A DNA stretch of 64,000 nt from Geomicrobium sediminis (lineage in GTDB: Bacteria > Bacillota > Bacilli > Bacillales > Marinococcaceae). Below are positions 1 through 9,052 of the stretch, one piece after another (positions within the stretch are counted from its first letter, which is position 1; each line of letters begins with the position of its first letter). The stretch lies in the NCBI RefSeq assembly GCF_016908595.1, contig NZ_JAFBEC010000002.1, forward strand, positions 124,001 through 188,000. The letters are read 5' to 3'. The notes under the pieces are model-generated. The model worked only from the letters and a program-made list of their open reading frames with translations, was not told the DNA's origin and did no database searches. A program made the translations under genes and the position numbers.

Positions 1-1297
1 AAATGGTCGCTTGTTGTGCTTCTATCAACTTCTTCGCAATAGACAACCCGAGCCCAACACCAGTAGCTTGACGATTTCGACCTGCATCGATCTGGTAAAA
101 GCGATCAAATATGTAGGCGACCTCTTGCTCATCAATTCCAACACCATAATCACGAACCCGAACGTATACCGTGTCTTTTTTGCGATCTACAACAAACTCA
201 ACTTCTCCTTCACTATACTTTAAAGCATTATCCACTAAGATATACAAAACTTGCTTTACTTTCTCACGATCTGCATACACCGTTTGAGACGACCGCTGAC
301 TAATCTGTTTAATCGAACGGTTTGTTGCGACTTGAAAACGATCAGTAACTTCTTCTAGAAGTTGCTCAACGAAAAACGTCGTCTTCTCAACGTGCAATTG
401 CTCATCATCTTTAGCAAGGATCAATAACTGCTCTGTTAAGTGTTGCATCTGTTTTGTCTCATCAGAAATTGCAAGTAATGACTCTTTAAATAGTGGAGAA
501 CTACGATCAATGTCTCTTCTAAGCAGTAATTTGGCGTAGCCATCAATGACTGTTAACGGCGTTCGCAACTCATGGGAAGCATCTGATACAAACTGCTCTT
601 GTTGCTTAAATTGCCGATGCAATCGCTCCATCATTTTATTAAAGGCCACCGTCAATTGTCCAAGTTCATCTTTCGTTACGTTTTGTTCGTTTAACTTCTG
701 AAAGTTCCCTTCTGCTTCAACGTGCACCATCGTTTCACTTAACCGTTGTACAGGTTTGACGATCACTGCTGCAAGCAAAAATCCTCCAACAACGGCAGGC
801 AAGATGGCAATGATGGATGCTACGATTAAAATGTATCGCAACAACGCCATATTTTCTTCTAATCCATACAATCGTTCAACGACTTGAAGCGTAACAATTT
901 CACCGTCTTCCCAAATTAATGGCTTTGAGGCAATGACATATCGCTCTTGATCATCTGTTGTCAATGTTTGGGCTGTTTGAGAATTTGTAAACGAAGTAGA
1001 AATAGAAGAAAATGACTCGTCCGTCGTAAAGGTGTGAAAACTTTCTTCGTCCTGATTAATGAGTCGAATCATTCCTTCTGACGGAATGTATGACTGAATA
1101 ACGTTTACGAGGATAAGTTCATCGTATGGAACGGTACTCACCGCTTGACTCATTGCATCTGTCTGATTGAGTACCCGTTCTGCCTCACTTTGAAAGCTTT
1201 GATTTTCGTAAAACAAATAGACGGACACATTCGTTAAGCTTACAAACACAACGACAACGACGGAAGCAAGAAGTTGGATTTTCGTTCGTAACTTCAC
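1..1297 (-). CDS. Sensor histidine kinase, 3' end cut by window edge
   Basis: The reverse strand reads open from a GTG at 1297 to the left edge, giving about 432 residues with no stop. A membrane segment lies near residues 6-30, followed by an extracytoplasmic sensor region, a second membrane segment (about 155-180) and a HAMP-like linker. The dimerisation box SHELRTPL carries the phospho-acceptor at about His242. An N box (DNALKY) and a G box (VGLGLSI) of the ATPase domain follow just before the edge. The start overlaps the upstream response-regulator stop as GTGA, so translation is probably coupled. It is the partner kinase of that regulator. The architecture resembles ArlS/YkoH-type kinases; the signal sensed is unknown. 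Confidence 0.93.
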   Translation of the reverse strand, partial: MKLRTKIQLLASVVVVVFVSLTNVSVYLFYENQSFQSEAERVLNQTDAMSQAVSTVPYDELILVNVIQSYIPSEGMIRLINQDEESFHTFTTDESFSSISTSFTNSQTAQTLTTDDQERYVIASKPLIWEDGEIVTLQVVERLYGLEENMALLRYILIVASIIAILPAVVGGFLLAAVIVKPVQRLSETMVHVEAEGNFQKLNEQNVTKDELGQLTVAFNKMMERLHRQFKQQEQFVSDASHELRTPLTVIDGYAKLLLRRDIDRSSPLFKESLLAISDETKQMQHLTEQLLILAKDDEQLHVEKTTFFVEQLLEEVTDRFQVATNRSIKQISQRSSQTVYADREKVKQVLYILVDNALKYSEGEVEFVVDRKKDTVYVRVRDYGVGIDEQEVAYIFDRFYQIDAGRNRQATGVGLGLSIAKKLIEAQQATI

Positions 1298-1980
1298 GGT
1301 TTAACGACTTTCATCACATAACCGACGCCACGAACCGTATGAATTAACGATGCGCTTGCGTTGTGATCAATTTTTTTTCGAAGATAACGAATGTACACAT
1401 CTGTTACATTCGTATCTCCAATATAGTCATAGCCCCAAACGTGTTGCAACAACTGATCCCTCGTAAGTACATGACCTTGGTTTTCCAGTAAATAGACGAG
1501 TAAACGAAATTCCTTCGCTGTTAACTCAATCAGCTGATCGTTACGATATACCTCATGTCGTTCTGGATAGACGACAACATCGGCTAACGTAAGCATGCTT
1601 TCACTTTCAGTGTCTTCTTGTTTTGACTTTCGAAGTTGTACTCGAATCCGTGCAAGCAATTCCTCATTTTCAAATGGCTTTGTTATATAATCATTGGCAC
1701 CAGAATCTAACCCACTTACTTTATCTGTTACATCAGCTTTTGCGGTTAGCATAATGACTGGAGTCGTACGGTCGTTTTTTCTAAAACGTCGTAAAATCTC
1801 TAAACCGCTTAATTTTGGTAACATCACATCAAGTAAAAGCAAGTCAAAGCGATTCTGTTCAACCGCTTGAACTGCCTCCACTCCGTCATGACAAACAGTC
1901 GTTTTATAGCCTTCATATTCAAGCTCAAGAACGAGCAATCGACTGATCTTCAAATCGTCTTCAGCGATTAAGATTTTCAC
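1294..1980 (-). CDS. OmpR-family response regulator
   Basis: The protein is a two-domain transcription factor. The receiver domain (residues 1-115) has the acidic pair EDD near residue 8, phospho-acceptor Asp51 (LLLLDVMLP) and the conserved Thr and Lys (LTAK, TKPFE). A winged-helix DNA-binding domain at the C terminus contains VWGYDY and RYLRKKI. An AAGGAGG Shine-Dalgarno sits directly against an upstream ATG at 1986 but is six bases from the GTG at 1980, so GTG is preferred. It overlaps the end of the PAP2 gene and the start of the kinase gene, making a three-gene operon. Target genes are not evident; the PAP2 phosphatase may be one. Confidence 0.95.
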   Translation of the reverse strand: MKILIAEDDLKISRLLVLELEYEGYKTTVCHDGVEAVQAVEQNRFDLLLLDVMLPKLSGLEILRRFRKNDRTTPVIMLTAKADVTDKVSGLDSGANDYITKPFENEELLARIRVQLRKSKQEDTESESMLTLADVVVYPERHEVYRNDQLIELTAKEFRLLVYLLENQGHVLTRDQLLQHVWGYDYIGDTNVTDVYIRYLRKKIDHNASASLIHTVRGVGYVMKVVKP

Positions 1981-2629
1981 TTTCATCCTCCTTAACACCG
2001 GGGTTTAGCCACATTTTCAAAATGACAAACCATACCGACGCATACAGAACAGCCGCAATAATATCGCTTGGGAAATGGACAGCAAGTACGACACGGCTTA
2101 ATGCAATTACGATCGCTAAAATCATTAACCCTACACTGATGATACGTTTGAAACGAATCAATTTGTGACTTTGATAAACGAGAAAGGAAAGAAATAGTGC
2201 AAGCATCATTGCCCGAAACGAGTGTCCGCTCGGAAAGCTGTACGATAAGAGGTTAAACGCCTCACCGATGTAGTCAATGCTCTTTTCAATTCCATAAGGT
2301 CGGTCTCGTGCAATAATTTGTTTAAGCACGGTATTAATGAGTACACCACCGACAAAAAAGACAACCATAAATATAAACCATTGCCACTGTTTTCTCCAAT
2401 AAAACGCAACAGAGAATGTTGCAATGATGAGCATAAAAGCCGTCGAGCCACCAAGAACCGTAATCAATTCCGCAAATGTATACAATGCACCCTCTTCTGA
2501 ACGATGCACTGGTTGGAGCGCCTCATAAATGAGCTCGTCTACACGTAAAGCGAGTGGCCGAAACAAAAATGAGATGATGACGGTTAAGGTAATATAAAGC
2601 AATGTTTTTGTGAGTCGGTTCATTTTCAA
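1961..2629 (-). CDS. PAP2-family membrane phosphatase
   Basis: A 222-residue membrane protein with about six transmembrane helices and all three PAP2 acid-phosphatase motifs: KQIIARDRP, PSGHS, and SRVVLAVHFPSD, which carries the catalytic histidine. The family dephosphorylates lipid pyrophosphates such as undecaprenyl pyrophosphate or phosphatidylglycerophosphate on the outer face of the membrane. It heads an operon with a response regulator and kinase, so a link to envelope stress is a reasonable inference. The first codon is a TTG at 2629; an ATG two codons later is an alternative, and neither has a strong ribosome-binding site. Substrate cannot be fixed from sequence. Confidence 0.9.
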   Translation of the reverse strand: MKMNRLTKTLLYITLTVIISFLFRPLALRVDELIYEALQPVHRSEEGALYTFAELITVLGGSTAFMLIIATFSVAFYWRKQWQWFIFMVVFFVGGVLINTVLKQIIARDRPYGIEKSIDYIGEAFNLLSYSFPSGHSFRAMMLALFLSFLVYQSHKLIRFKRIISVGLMILAIVIALSRVVLAVHFPSDIIAAVLYASVWFVILKMWLNPGVKEDESENLNR

Positions 2630-2646
2630 AACGTTATTCCTACTTT

Positions 2647-3879
2647 CTACTTTGCCAATCTACGAGGTAACAATGATTCTGTTTCATGTGTCCCGACTAA
2701 TCCTAAAATCGTATAGAGCACGCGCTGTGGTCCCAAATAACTATTCGTCGGTCGGTACCATTCATTTAAGGTGTGCGCTGCCCCTGCTTCACCACCTGCT
2801 CCAAGCGTTAGGGCAGGAATTCCTAAATGAATCGGGTGATTTGCATCTGTACTAGCAGGCCCTGCAAGTTTTGGCGTTAAATCAAGAGATTTTGTTGCCA
2901 TTTCAGCCACGCGAACGATTGGAGCATCCGTCGACTGCGTTCCCACAGGTCGATCTCCAATCTTCGTTACGGTATATGTAAGCTTTCCTAGTGGTGCACG
3001 CGTTGATTCTTCATTGATTGCAGTTGCTAATGCTTGATGCAAATAATCGTCAATGGCTTGCAATTGAAGGTTGCCATTCGACCGTAAATCAATTGTCATT
3101 CTCGCGAATTCTGCAATGGCAGTTGGAGATGTACCTCCTTGGATACTCCCAATATTAAACGTCGTTTTAGGTACGTCGGTTACATCATATTCGGTTAATT
3201 TTGCTGCCGCTTTTGCAGCCACATGTAAAGCGCTCGGCGTCCCAAATGCCCCAAAGCTATGCCCACCAGGACCTGAAATGGTTACTTCATAACGATAACT
3301 TCCCGTACCAAGGTAAATTATCTCTGTTGGAGACACGGCATCAATTGAAATAAAGCCATCAACATCAGTATGATGTTCAAAAAATGCTTTCACGCCTCGT
3401 AAATCACCAACACCTTCTTCGCCAACAGTCGCACCAAAGATAATCTTCCCTTTTATTGAAAGCTTGTTCGTTGTGAATGCCCGGACAATCGATAACATTG
3501 CCGCTAATCCTCTAGCGTCATCTGTAATACCCGCTCCATAGTATGTACCTTCTTTATGCGTTACTGTTGTATCAACATCTTCTGCAAAAACACTGTCTGC
3601 ATGCGCGCTTACGAACAATGTTGGTCCGTCTTCAGTACCCTCATACGCTCCAAACACGTTGCCTTCCTCATCCTTTTGAACATCTACTAAACCGAGGTGT
3701 TCGAGTTGTTCATAAATATAGTCAGTTCGCTTTTCTTCTTTGAAAGGAGGTGCTGGAATTTCTGCAAGTACAATTTGCTCCTCTAGCGTTCTTGTATCAT
3801 CATTTGCCAAAAAAGTGATTGCTTCTTCTACCGCTTTCATTTGTTTTAGCTGTTCATAAACTTGTTTGTACGTATCCAT
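2647..3879 (-). CDS. M20-family metallopeptidase (PepT-like aminopeptidase)
   Basis: A 410-residue zinc peptidase of the M20/M25/M40 group. Visible metal and catalytic residues are the SAHAD motif (His about 93), the GITDDARG motif (Asp about 120), the paired glutamates in VGEEG (about 154-155), and a late DANHP histidine. A dimerisation domain lies between about 200 and 310. The family removes amino-acid residues from small peptides in the cytoplasm. The start is the ATG at 3879, because GAGGAGG lies six bases before it; an ATG five codons upstream lies at the start of that GAGGAGG. It stands alone between an HD hydrolase and the PAP2 operon. Exact substrate is unknown. Confidence 0.88.
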   Translation of the reverse strand: MDTYKQVYEQLKQMKAVEEAITFLANDDTRTLEEQIVLAEIPAPPFKEEKRTDYIYEQLEHLGLVDVQKDEEGNVFGAYEGTEDGPTLFVSAHADSVFAEDVDTTVTHKEGTYYGAGITDDARGLAAMLSIVRAFTTNKLSIKGKIIFGATVGEEGVGDLRGVKAFFEHHTDVDGFISIDAVSPTEIIYLGTGSYRYEVTISGPGGHSFGAFGTPSALHVAAKAAAKLTEYDVTDVPKTTFNIGSIQGGTSPTAIAEFARMTIDLRSNGNLQLQAIDDYLHQALATAINEESTRAPLGKLTYTVTKIGDRPVGTQSTDAPIVRVAEMATKSLDLTPKLAGPASTDANHPIHLGIPALTLGAGGEAGAAHTLNEWYRPTNSYLGPQRVLYTILGLVGTHETESLLPRRLAK

Positions 3880-3921
3880 CGTAACCCTCCTCATAGTCTC
3901 TCAACAATTATACGTTAATAC

Positions 3922-3961
3922 GAAAAAACCTGAAAGGAACATCCCTAGTCCTTTCAGGTTT
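3922..3961 (-). terminator. Intrinsic terminator of the HD-hydrolase gene
   Basis: A perfect 12-bp stem (AACCTGAAAGGA at 3927-3938 pairing with 3949-3960) is followed on the minus strand by six T residues. It begins at the stop codon of the HD-domain gene and separates it from the peptidase. Confidence 0.88.
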
Positions 3962-4496
3962 AACTCGTCTTTTTCTGCCCGACAGCTTCATATTCTTCTA
4001 CTTTTTGATCAAGTTGCGTGAGCAAATCGTTTGCTTCGTTTTCATTAATCGTTAAATAATGATGATTTCCATTCGGTTGTTCATTTAATTCATCCGCTTT
4101 AGCGACAATTTGTTGTAACTGGTTTAGTGCAAGTGTGCCTTCTGGTAAATACGAATCTGTATGAAGTAAAATCGCAAGGGCAATTTCTTTCGCTTTCGAG
4201 CGATCCTCTCCGAGACGAATGAGTAACTTATGCGCTCGCTCAGCGCCCTTTATCGCATGAATATCATTTTCTTTATAACGATCAAAGTCCCACTTTCCAT
4301 CCTCGCGATACCACGTATAATGACCAATGTCGTGCATGAACGCAGCCTTTGTTGCCAAATCAGGATCTACGTCCATTTCAACAGCGAGATTATAAGCCGT
4401 ATTCGCTGTGTCAATTGCGTGTCTTAATCCTGAACGTGTTACAAATTTCCTTGCAACTGGGTGAGTATAAATATCCAATAACGTTACGTTACGCAT
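3960..4496 (-). CDS. HD-domain phosphohydrolase
   Basis: A 178-residue soluble protein with the metal-binding HD signature: His26 in RSGLRHAID, His55-Asp56 in FMHDIGHY, and a later aspartate in LLHTDSY. HD proteins of this size hydrolyse phosphate bonds in nucleotides or related compounds; the substrate here cannot be read from sequence. It has its own terminator and a GGAG ribosome-binding site before the ATG, so it is probably a single-gene transcript. No partner is implied by its neighbours. Confidence 0.8.
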   Translation of the reverse strand: MRNVTLLDIYTHPVARKFVTRSGLRHAIDTANTAYNLAVEMDVDPDLATKAAFMHDIGHYTWYREDGKWDFDRYKENDIHAIKGAERAHKLLIRLGEDRSKAKEIALAILLHTDSYLPEGTLALNQLQQIVAKADELNEQPNGNHHYLTINENEANDLLTQLDQKVEEYEAVGQKKTS

Positions 4497-4552
4497 GGAA
4501 TCTCCTCCTAGTTTTTTTCATTCAAACATAACACGTTGCACGTATTAATTTC

Positions 4553-4580
4553 AAGTAAAAAAAGCCCCGAAGGGCTTTTG
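4553..4580 (-). terminator. Intrinsic terminator of ppiB
   Basis: An 8-bp stem AAAAGCCC/GGGCTTTT closed by a TTCG tetraloop on the minus strand, with a run of T residues, directly after the ppiB stop codon. Confidence 0.92.
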
Positions 4581-4582
4581 AA

Positions 4583-5020
4583 TTAGTCGTTAAAAACTTT
4601 TACTTCTTTCATCTTGTCTCCTGGCTTAATTGCTAACACTTCGTCCATTCCGCTCGTCACTTGTCCGAAGACCGTGTGAACACCGTCAAGGTGTGGTTGC
4701 GCTTCATGTACGAGGAAAAATTGTGATGAACCAGTGTCTTTTCCAGCGTGTGCCATTGAGAGGGCACCTGCAACATGCTTATGTGGGTTACCTTCTGTTT
4801 CACACTTAATGTTCTTGCCACTACCACCAGCGCCTGTTCCTGTAGGATCTCCGCCTTGTGCGACAAATCCAGGAATAACACGGTGGAACGTCACGCCATT
4901 GTAAAACTCAGTGTTCGCTAAGTTTTCAAAGTTAGCAACCGTGTTTGGTGCTGCGTCTGGGTAAAACTCCATTTCAATTTTGTTGCCATTCTCCATTTCA
5001 ATGTATCCTTTTTTCGCCAT
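4583..5020 (-). CDS. ppiB: Cyclophilin-type peptidyl-prolyl isomerase
   Basis: A 145-residue cytoplasmic cyclophilin that speeds cis-trans isomerisation of X-proline bonds. The single cyclophilin domain fills the protein. Active-site stretches [14 protein letters not shown] (catalytic Arg) and GSSQFF, and a conserved [10 protein letters not shown] loop, are present. The start is the ATG at 5020: GGAGG lies seven bases upstream, whereas the ATG five codons earlier overlaps that site. The yfmR gene ends just upstream (5039) on the same strand, so read-through from it is likely. A terminator follows the stop. No signal peptide is seen. Confidence 0.95.
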   Translation of the reverse strand: MAKKGYIEMENGNKIEMEFYPDAAPNTVANFENLANTEFYNGVTFHRVIPGFVAQGGDPTGTGAGGSGKNIKCETEGNPHKHVAGALSMAHAGKDTGSSQFFLVHEAQPHLDGVHTVFGQVTSGMDEVLAIKPGDKMKEVKVFND

Positions 5021-5038
5021 TGTTTGTGCCTCCATTAA

Positions 5039-6916
5039 TTATGATTCTTCCATGAGCTCTGCTAGGTACGACCAACGTTCCATGAGTTGGTCAACTTCGT
5101 CTTCAATTGCTCTCACTTCTTGCATCAAATCTTGCAACTGACCGGAGTCGCTACCTGCATGTGCCATGGTCTCTTCTAATTCTGCCTTTTTTTGCTCTAG
5201 AATGTCAATGCGCTCTTCAATTGTGTTCCAATCTTGTTGATCTTTGTATGACAGCTTCTTACGTGATTTTGCCTGCTTTGGTTGAGGCTCATTCTTCACT
5301 TTTACTTTCGCAGGCTTTTCCTCTTTCGTTTGCCAATAGGTTTCAAAGTAACCGACAAAACGTAGAATCGGCTCCCCTTGTTGGAAAATCAACAAACGAT
5401 CCGCAATACGGTCAAGGAAGTAACGATCATGGGAAACCGTAACGACCGAGCCAGGGAAATCAACGAGATATTCTTCTAACAATCGAAGGGTTGGGATATC
5501 CAAGTTGTTCGTTGGCTCATCCAAAAACAGCACGTTCGGCTCTTCCATTAAGATTCTAAGCAAGTAGAGTCGACGACGTTCCCCGCCAGAAAGGCGCTGA
5601 ACGTATGACCACTGTACACTTCTAGGAAATAGAAAACGCTCAAGCATTTGTTCAGCAGTAATCGTTGTGCCATCTTTCGTTTTGATGACCGATGCCCCTT
5701 CGCGGATATACTCAAGCACACGTAAATCACCATCGATTTCCGTTTCACCTTGAGTAAAATAACCGATTCGTACCGTTTCTCCGTGCTCAACCGCGCCTTC
5801 ATCCGGTTGAATGCGTTTAGCTAATAAATTTAGAAAGGTTGTCTTGCCAGTACCGTTCTCACCAGTAATCCCAATCCTTTCTCCACGATCGACACGTTCG
5901 TCAACGTGTTGAAATAACCACTCTTCATTTGCGAAACGCTTTGACACAGAAAAGGCTTCAATTACTTTCTTTCCTAGTCTTGCTTGATCTGAAACAAATG
6001 ATAACGTGTCCGATGATTGCTCTTGTTTTTGTTCTTTCAAGTCGTGAACGCGATCGATTCGTGCTTTCTGCTTCGTCGTTCTCGCTTTCGCACCACGATG
6101 TAACCATTCTAATTCTCGTCTTAAGATGTTTTGACGACGATCTTCGGCTTTAAGCGCTTCTTCTTCACGTCTCGCTTTTTCTGCTAAATACGTTTCATAG
6201 TTACCATCATATTGATAAAGGTTACCTCGATCTAACTCAAAAATCGTGTTCGTCACGCGATTTAAGAAATAGCGATCGTGCGTCACCATCATTAGTGCAC
6301 CACTATATTGACTAATAAATGATTCCAACCACGCAATTGAAGTGGAGTCCAGATGGTTCGTTGGTTCATCAAGAATCAAGAGGTCGGCACGATCAATAAG
6401 CGCGCGCGCAAGCGCCACTCTTTTCTTTTGACCCCCGGATAGCTTACGAATTTCTTGGTTTGTCTCTTTGATCCCGAGCTTAGAAAGGATTGTTTTCGCT
6501 TTCGTATCTGCTTCCCATGCGTTCAATCGATCCATCTCTGCTTGCATTTGAAACAATCGATTTTCATTTGTTGATGAAGAAGGTTCGTTCTCAAATTGCT
6601 TTAACGCCCGGTCATAATCGTGCAATACGGTCATCACTTCAGAAGGTCCTTGAAAGACCGTTTCTAAAACCGTCAAATGTTCATCAAATTGCGGTTCTTG
6701 CTCTACGTATTGAATCCGAAAGTTTTTCGCATGCGTAAACGATCCATGCTCTAAATCTTCTTGTTTTGTAATCGTTTTTAATAATGTTGATTTACCTGTA
6801 CCGTTGGCACCAATAATGCCAATTCTACTCGTTTTTTCTATCGTAAAAGAAACTTTGTTCAGTAAGCTTTTCTCACCAAACGTCTTCGTCAGTTCATCTG
6901 CTATTAATACGCTCAT
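5039..6916 (-). CDS. yfmR: ABC-F translation factor, YfmR/Uup type
   Basis: A 625-residue soluble protein with two ABC ATPase domains and no membrane segments, as in ABC-F factors that act on ribosomes. The first Walker A (GANGTGKST, about 36-44) is followed by LSGGQKKR and LDEPTNHLD; the second domain has GENGTGKTT, LSGGERRRL and LDEPTNNLD. The inter-domain linker contains the Arg/Lys-rich segment typical of Uup, and a C-terminal coiled coil (about 545-625) is present. YfmR of B. subtilis (629 aa) helps relieve polyproline stalls alongside EF-P. The start is the ATG at 6916, eight codons inside the longest frame, behind AAAGGGAG. Confidence 0.9.
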   Translation of the reverse strand: MSVLIADELTKTFGEKSLLNKVSFTIEKTSRIGIIGANGTGKSTLLKTITKQEDLEHGSFTHAKNFRIQYVEQEPQFDEHLTVLETVFQGPSEVMTVLHDYDRALKQFENEPSSSTNENRLFQMQAEMDRLNAWEADTKAKTILSKLGIKETNQEIRKLSGGQKKRVALARALIDRADLLILDEPTNHLDSTSIAWLESFISQYSGALMMVTHDRYFLNRVTNTIFELDRGNLYQYDGNYETYLAEKARREEEALKAEDRRQNILRRELEWLHRGAKARTTKQKARIDRVHDLKEQKQEQSSDTLSFVSDQARLGKKVIEAFSVSKRFANEEWLFQHVDERVDRGERIGITGENGTGKTTFLNLLAKRIQPDEGAVEHGETVRIGYFTQGETEIDGDLRVLEYIREGASVIKTKDGTTITAEQMLERFLFPRSVQWSYVQRLSGGERRRLYLLRILMEEPNVLFLDEPTNNLDIPTLRLLEEYLVDFPGSVVTVSHDRYFLDRIADRLLIFQQGEPILRFVGYFETYWQTKEEKPAKVKVKNEPQPKQAKSRKKLSYKDQQDWNTIEERIDILEQKKAELEETMAHAGSDSGQLQDLMQEVRAIEDEVDQLMERWSYLAELMEES

Positions 6917-7013
6917 TTCCGACTCCCTTTCACTCTTCATTCTACCACAAAAATAGAATTTGATTGAATGGTGATACTACGTGAAGAAACTCGATTATGA
7001 GGAGGTTGAACAT

Positions 7014-7877
7014 TTGAAAACTTACCCAACAGGTGGATTTAAACCACAAACCCAACCGAAACAACCCGGAATTGAAAGTGCGATGGACCCGCTGCCGTTC
7101 CACACACAACCGATCACACATAAAGAAGGGAGGCTACATGGAAAAGTTGCGCTCATAACTGGCGGGGATAGCGGCATTGGCCGGAGCGTTGCGATTGCGT
7201 TTGCGAATGAAGGTGCGGATGTTGCAATTATTTATTACGACGAACATGACGATGCAAAAGAAACACAATCGCTAATCGAAACAACAGGAAAACGCTGTTT
7301 TTTATATCACGGTGATTTGAAACAGTCAACAGAATGCAAAAAAGCTGTTCAAGTAACAATTGAAGCGTTAGGCAACATCAACATTCTCGTTAATAACTGC
7401 GCGGTACAATACCCGAAACAATCACTATTAGAAATTACCGATGAACAGCTTCAATTAACATTTGAAACCAATGTATTTTCTTATGTTTACATGACGAAAG
7501 CAGTATTGCCTCACCTAAACCAAGGAGATTCGATCATTTGTACGTCTTCAATCACAGGTCACGTTGGCAATGAAACGTTGATTGACTATTCGAGTACAAA
7601 AGGTGCAATCACTGCATTTGCGAGAAGTATGGCAAAGTCACTCGTTACAGACGGTATTCGTGTCAACACAGTTGCTCCTGGACCGATTTGGACGCCCCTC
7701 ATTCCTTCTTCTTTTGACGCGCAAAAGGTTTCACAATTCGGCGCGAATACACCGATGAAGCGAGCAGGACAACCTGAAGAACTGGCAGGAGCATACGTGT
7801 ACTTGGCATCAGATGACGCTTCTTACGTGACTGGTCAAACGATTCACGTAAACGGCGGTGACTTTATGTCCTCTTAA
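7014..7877 (+). CDS. Short-chain dehydrogenase/reductase (YdaD/YhxC-like)
   Basis: A 287-residue NAD(P)-dependent oxidoreductase. The N terminus (MKTYPTGGF then QPGIESAMDP) is the extension typical of the Bacillus YdaD/YhdF/YhxC group, several of which belong to the general stress regulon. The Rossmann motif TGGDSGIG lies near residues 49-56, NNCA stands for the usual NNAG, and the catalytic Ser (SSITG) and YSSTK tetrad follow. The start is TTG at 7014, eight bases after GAGGAGG; an upstream GTG at 6981 has no ribosome-binding site. It is transcribed away from yfmR. Its substrate is unknown. Confidence 0.9.
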   Translation: MKTYPTGGFKPQTQPKQPGIESAMDPLPFHTQPITHKEGRLHGKVALITGGDSGIGRSVAIAFANEGADVAIIYYDEHDDAKETQSLIETTGKRCFLYHGDLKQSTECKKAVQVTIEALGNINILVNNCAVQYPKQSLLEITDEQLQLTFETNVFSYVYMTKAVLPHLNQGDSIICTSSITGHVGNETLIDYSSTKGAITAFARSMAKSLVTDGIRVNTVAPGPIWTPLIPSSFDAQKVSQFGANTPMKRAGQPEELAGAYVYLASDDASYVTGQTIHVNGGDFMSS

Positions 7878-7908
7878 AAAAAAACGACCGGAGATCCGGT
7901 CGTTTTTC
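7877..7908. terminator. Bidirectional terminator between SDR gene and yclQ
   Basis: A 12-bp stem AAAACGACCGGA/TCCGGTCGTTTT with A and T runs on both flanks lies between two convergent genes, so it can serve both strands. Confidence 0.9.
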
Positions 7909-7909
7909 A

Positions 7910-8935
7910 TTATTCTGCTTCGTATCCTGCTTCGATGTTCTCGATCATGCCTCTAACAGACTCGAGTCCACCACCGCTTAGGTACCAGAAGTCACCGTCA
8001 AGTTCAACAATGTTATCGTTTTGGTGAGCTGGTGTACGTTCAACAAGCTCATTGTTAATCACTTCTGTCGCACTTGCTTCAGCGTCACTTCCAACCGTTG
8101 CACCACGGTCTAAAATAAAAATGTAGTCCGGTTCAACATCAGCAATGTACTCAAATGATACGTTCTCACCGTGGCTTTCAGCGCTAATTTCAGTGTCAGC
8201 AGCTGGAATTCCTAATACATCATGAATGAAACCAAAGCGTGAACCAATACCGTATGCACTAGCCGCACCTTCATCTGCTGAAAGGATGAGCGCATTTTGT
8301 TCACTTTCTTCAGCACGCTCGTTAATGCCTGCAATCATGTCGTTGATTTCAGAGAGTTGCGTGTCAACTTCATCTTGTGCATCAAAGATTTCTCCAAGGA
8401 CGTTCATGTTTGATTCAAATGACTCCATGTAGTTTTCGTTGTCTACAGCAAGGAAAACTGTTGGAGCAATTTCACTTAGTTCATCGTAGTTATCTGAAGC
8501 ACGACCAGAGATGAAAATAACATCTGGTTGCATTTCATTGATTAATTCAAAGTTCGGTTCAAAAAGACTTCCCACGTCTTCAGCTGTACCTTCTAAATCT
8601 GATAAGTAACCTGGAACGTTGTTTGCTTGTGGAATCCCTGATACATTTCCGTCAATCGCACGGATTGAATCTGTAATACCATTATCAAACGATACGACAA
8701 CTTCAGGATTTACCGGTACTGTCGTTTCACCAAGATCGTGCTCAATTGTTACTTCTCCGCCTGCAGCAGCGTCATCGCCTTCAGCGTCTTCTTCAGCATC
8801 AGCTTCATCTTCTACTGTCTCTTCCGTGTCTTCCGCGCCTGTGTCTGCGCCTTCATTTTGTTCTTCGTCAGCTCCACAAGCAGCTAGTGCTGTTAGCATT
8901 GCAACCGATACTACAGATACATAAAACTTTTTCAT
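7910..8935 (-). CDS. yclQ: Siderophore-binding lipoprotein, petrobactin/YclQ type
   Basis: A 341-residue substrate-binding protein. The signal peptide ends in a lipobox with Cys20 (LTALAAC). About 45 residues after it are almost entirely Asp, Glu, Ala and Gly, a flexible acidic linker. The periplasmic-binding fold follows, with the iron-siderophore family features VVVSFDN, PDVIFISGR and IADVEPDYIFILDRG. It is last in the order permease, permease, ATPase, binding protein, the same as yclNOPQ for petrobactin in B. subtilis. Substrate assignment rests on this synteny and should be read as probable. A terminator shared with the SDR gene follows. Confidence 0.88.
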   Translation of the reverse strand: MKKFYVSVVSVAMLTALAACGADEEQNEGADTGAEDTEETVEDEADAEEDAEGDDAAAGGEVTIEHDLGETTVPVNPEVVVSFDNGITDSIRAIDGNVSGIPQANNVPGYLSDLEGTAEDVGSLFEPNFELINEMQPDVIFISGRASDNYDELSEIAPTVFLAVDNENYMESFESNMNVLGEIFDAQDEVDTQLSEINDMIAGINERAEESEQNALILSADEGAASAYGIGSRFGFIHDVLGIPAADTEISAESHGENVSFEYIADVEPDYIFILDRGATVGSDAEASATEVINNELVERTPAHQNDNIVELDGDFWYLSGGGLESVRGMIENIEAGYEAE

Positions 8936-9011
8936 CGTTAATTATCTCCCTTTTTCTACGTACGATATTTCCCCATTTATCGTAAGACCTATTGTGGCAT
9001 TGTGTTTCTAA

Positions 9012-9034
9012 GAGCGCCCCAGGCCCCACCCCCT
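9012..9034 (-). other. G-rich tract between yclP and yclQ
   Basis: On the transcribed strand this stretch contains three runs of four or five G within about 20 bases, in an otherwise AT-rich intergenic gap. It could fold into a G-rich structure or slow RNA polymerase; no known element is recognised. Confidence 0.3.
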
Positions 9035-9052
9035 ACAAGTTGGTCACTTCAT

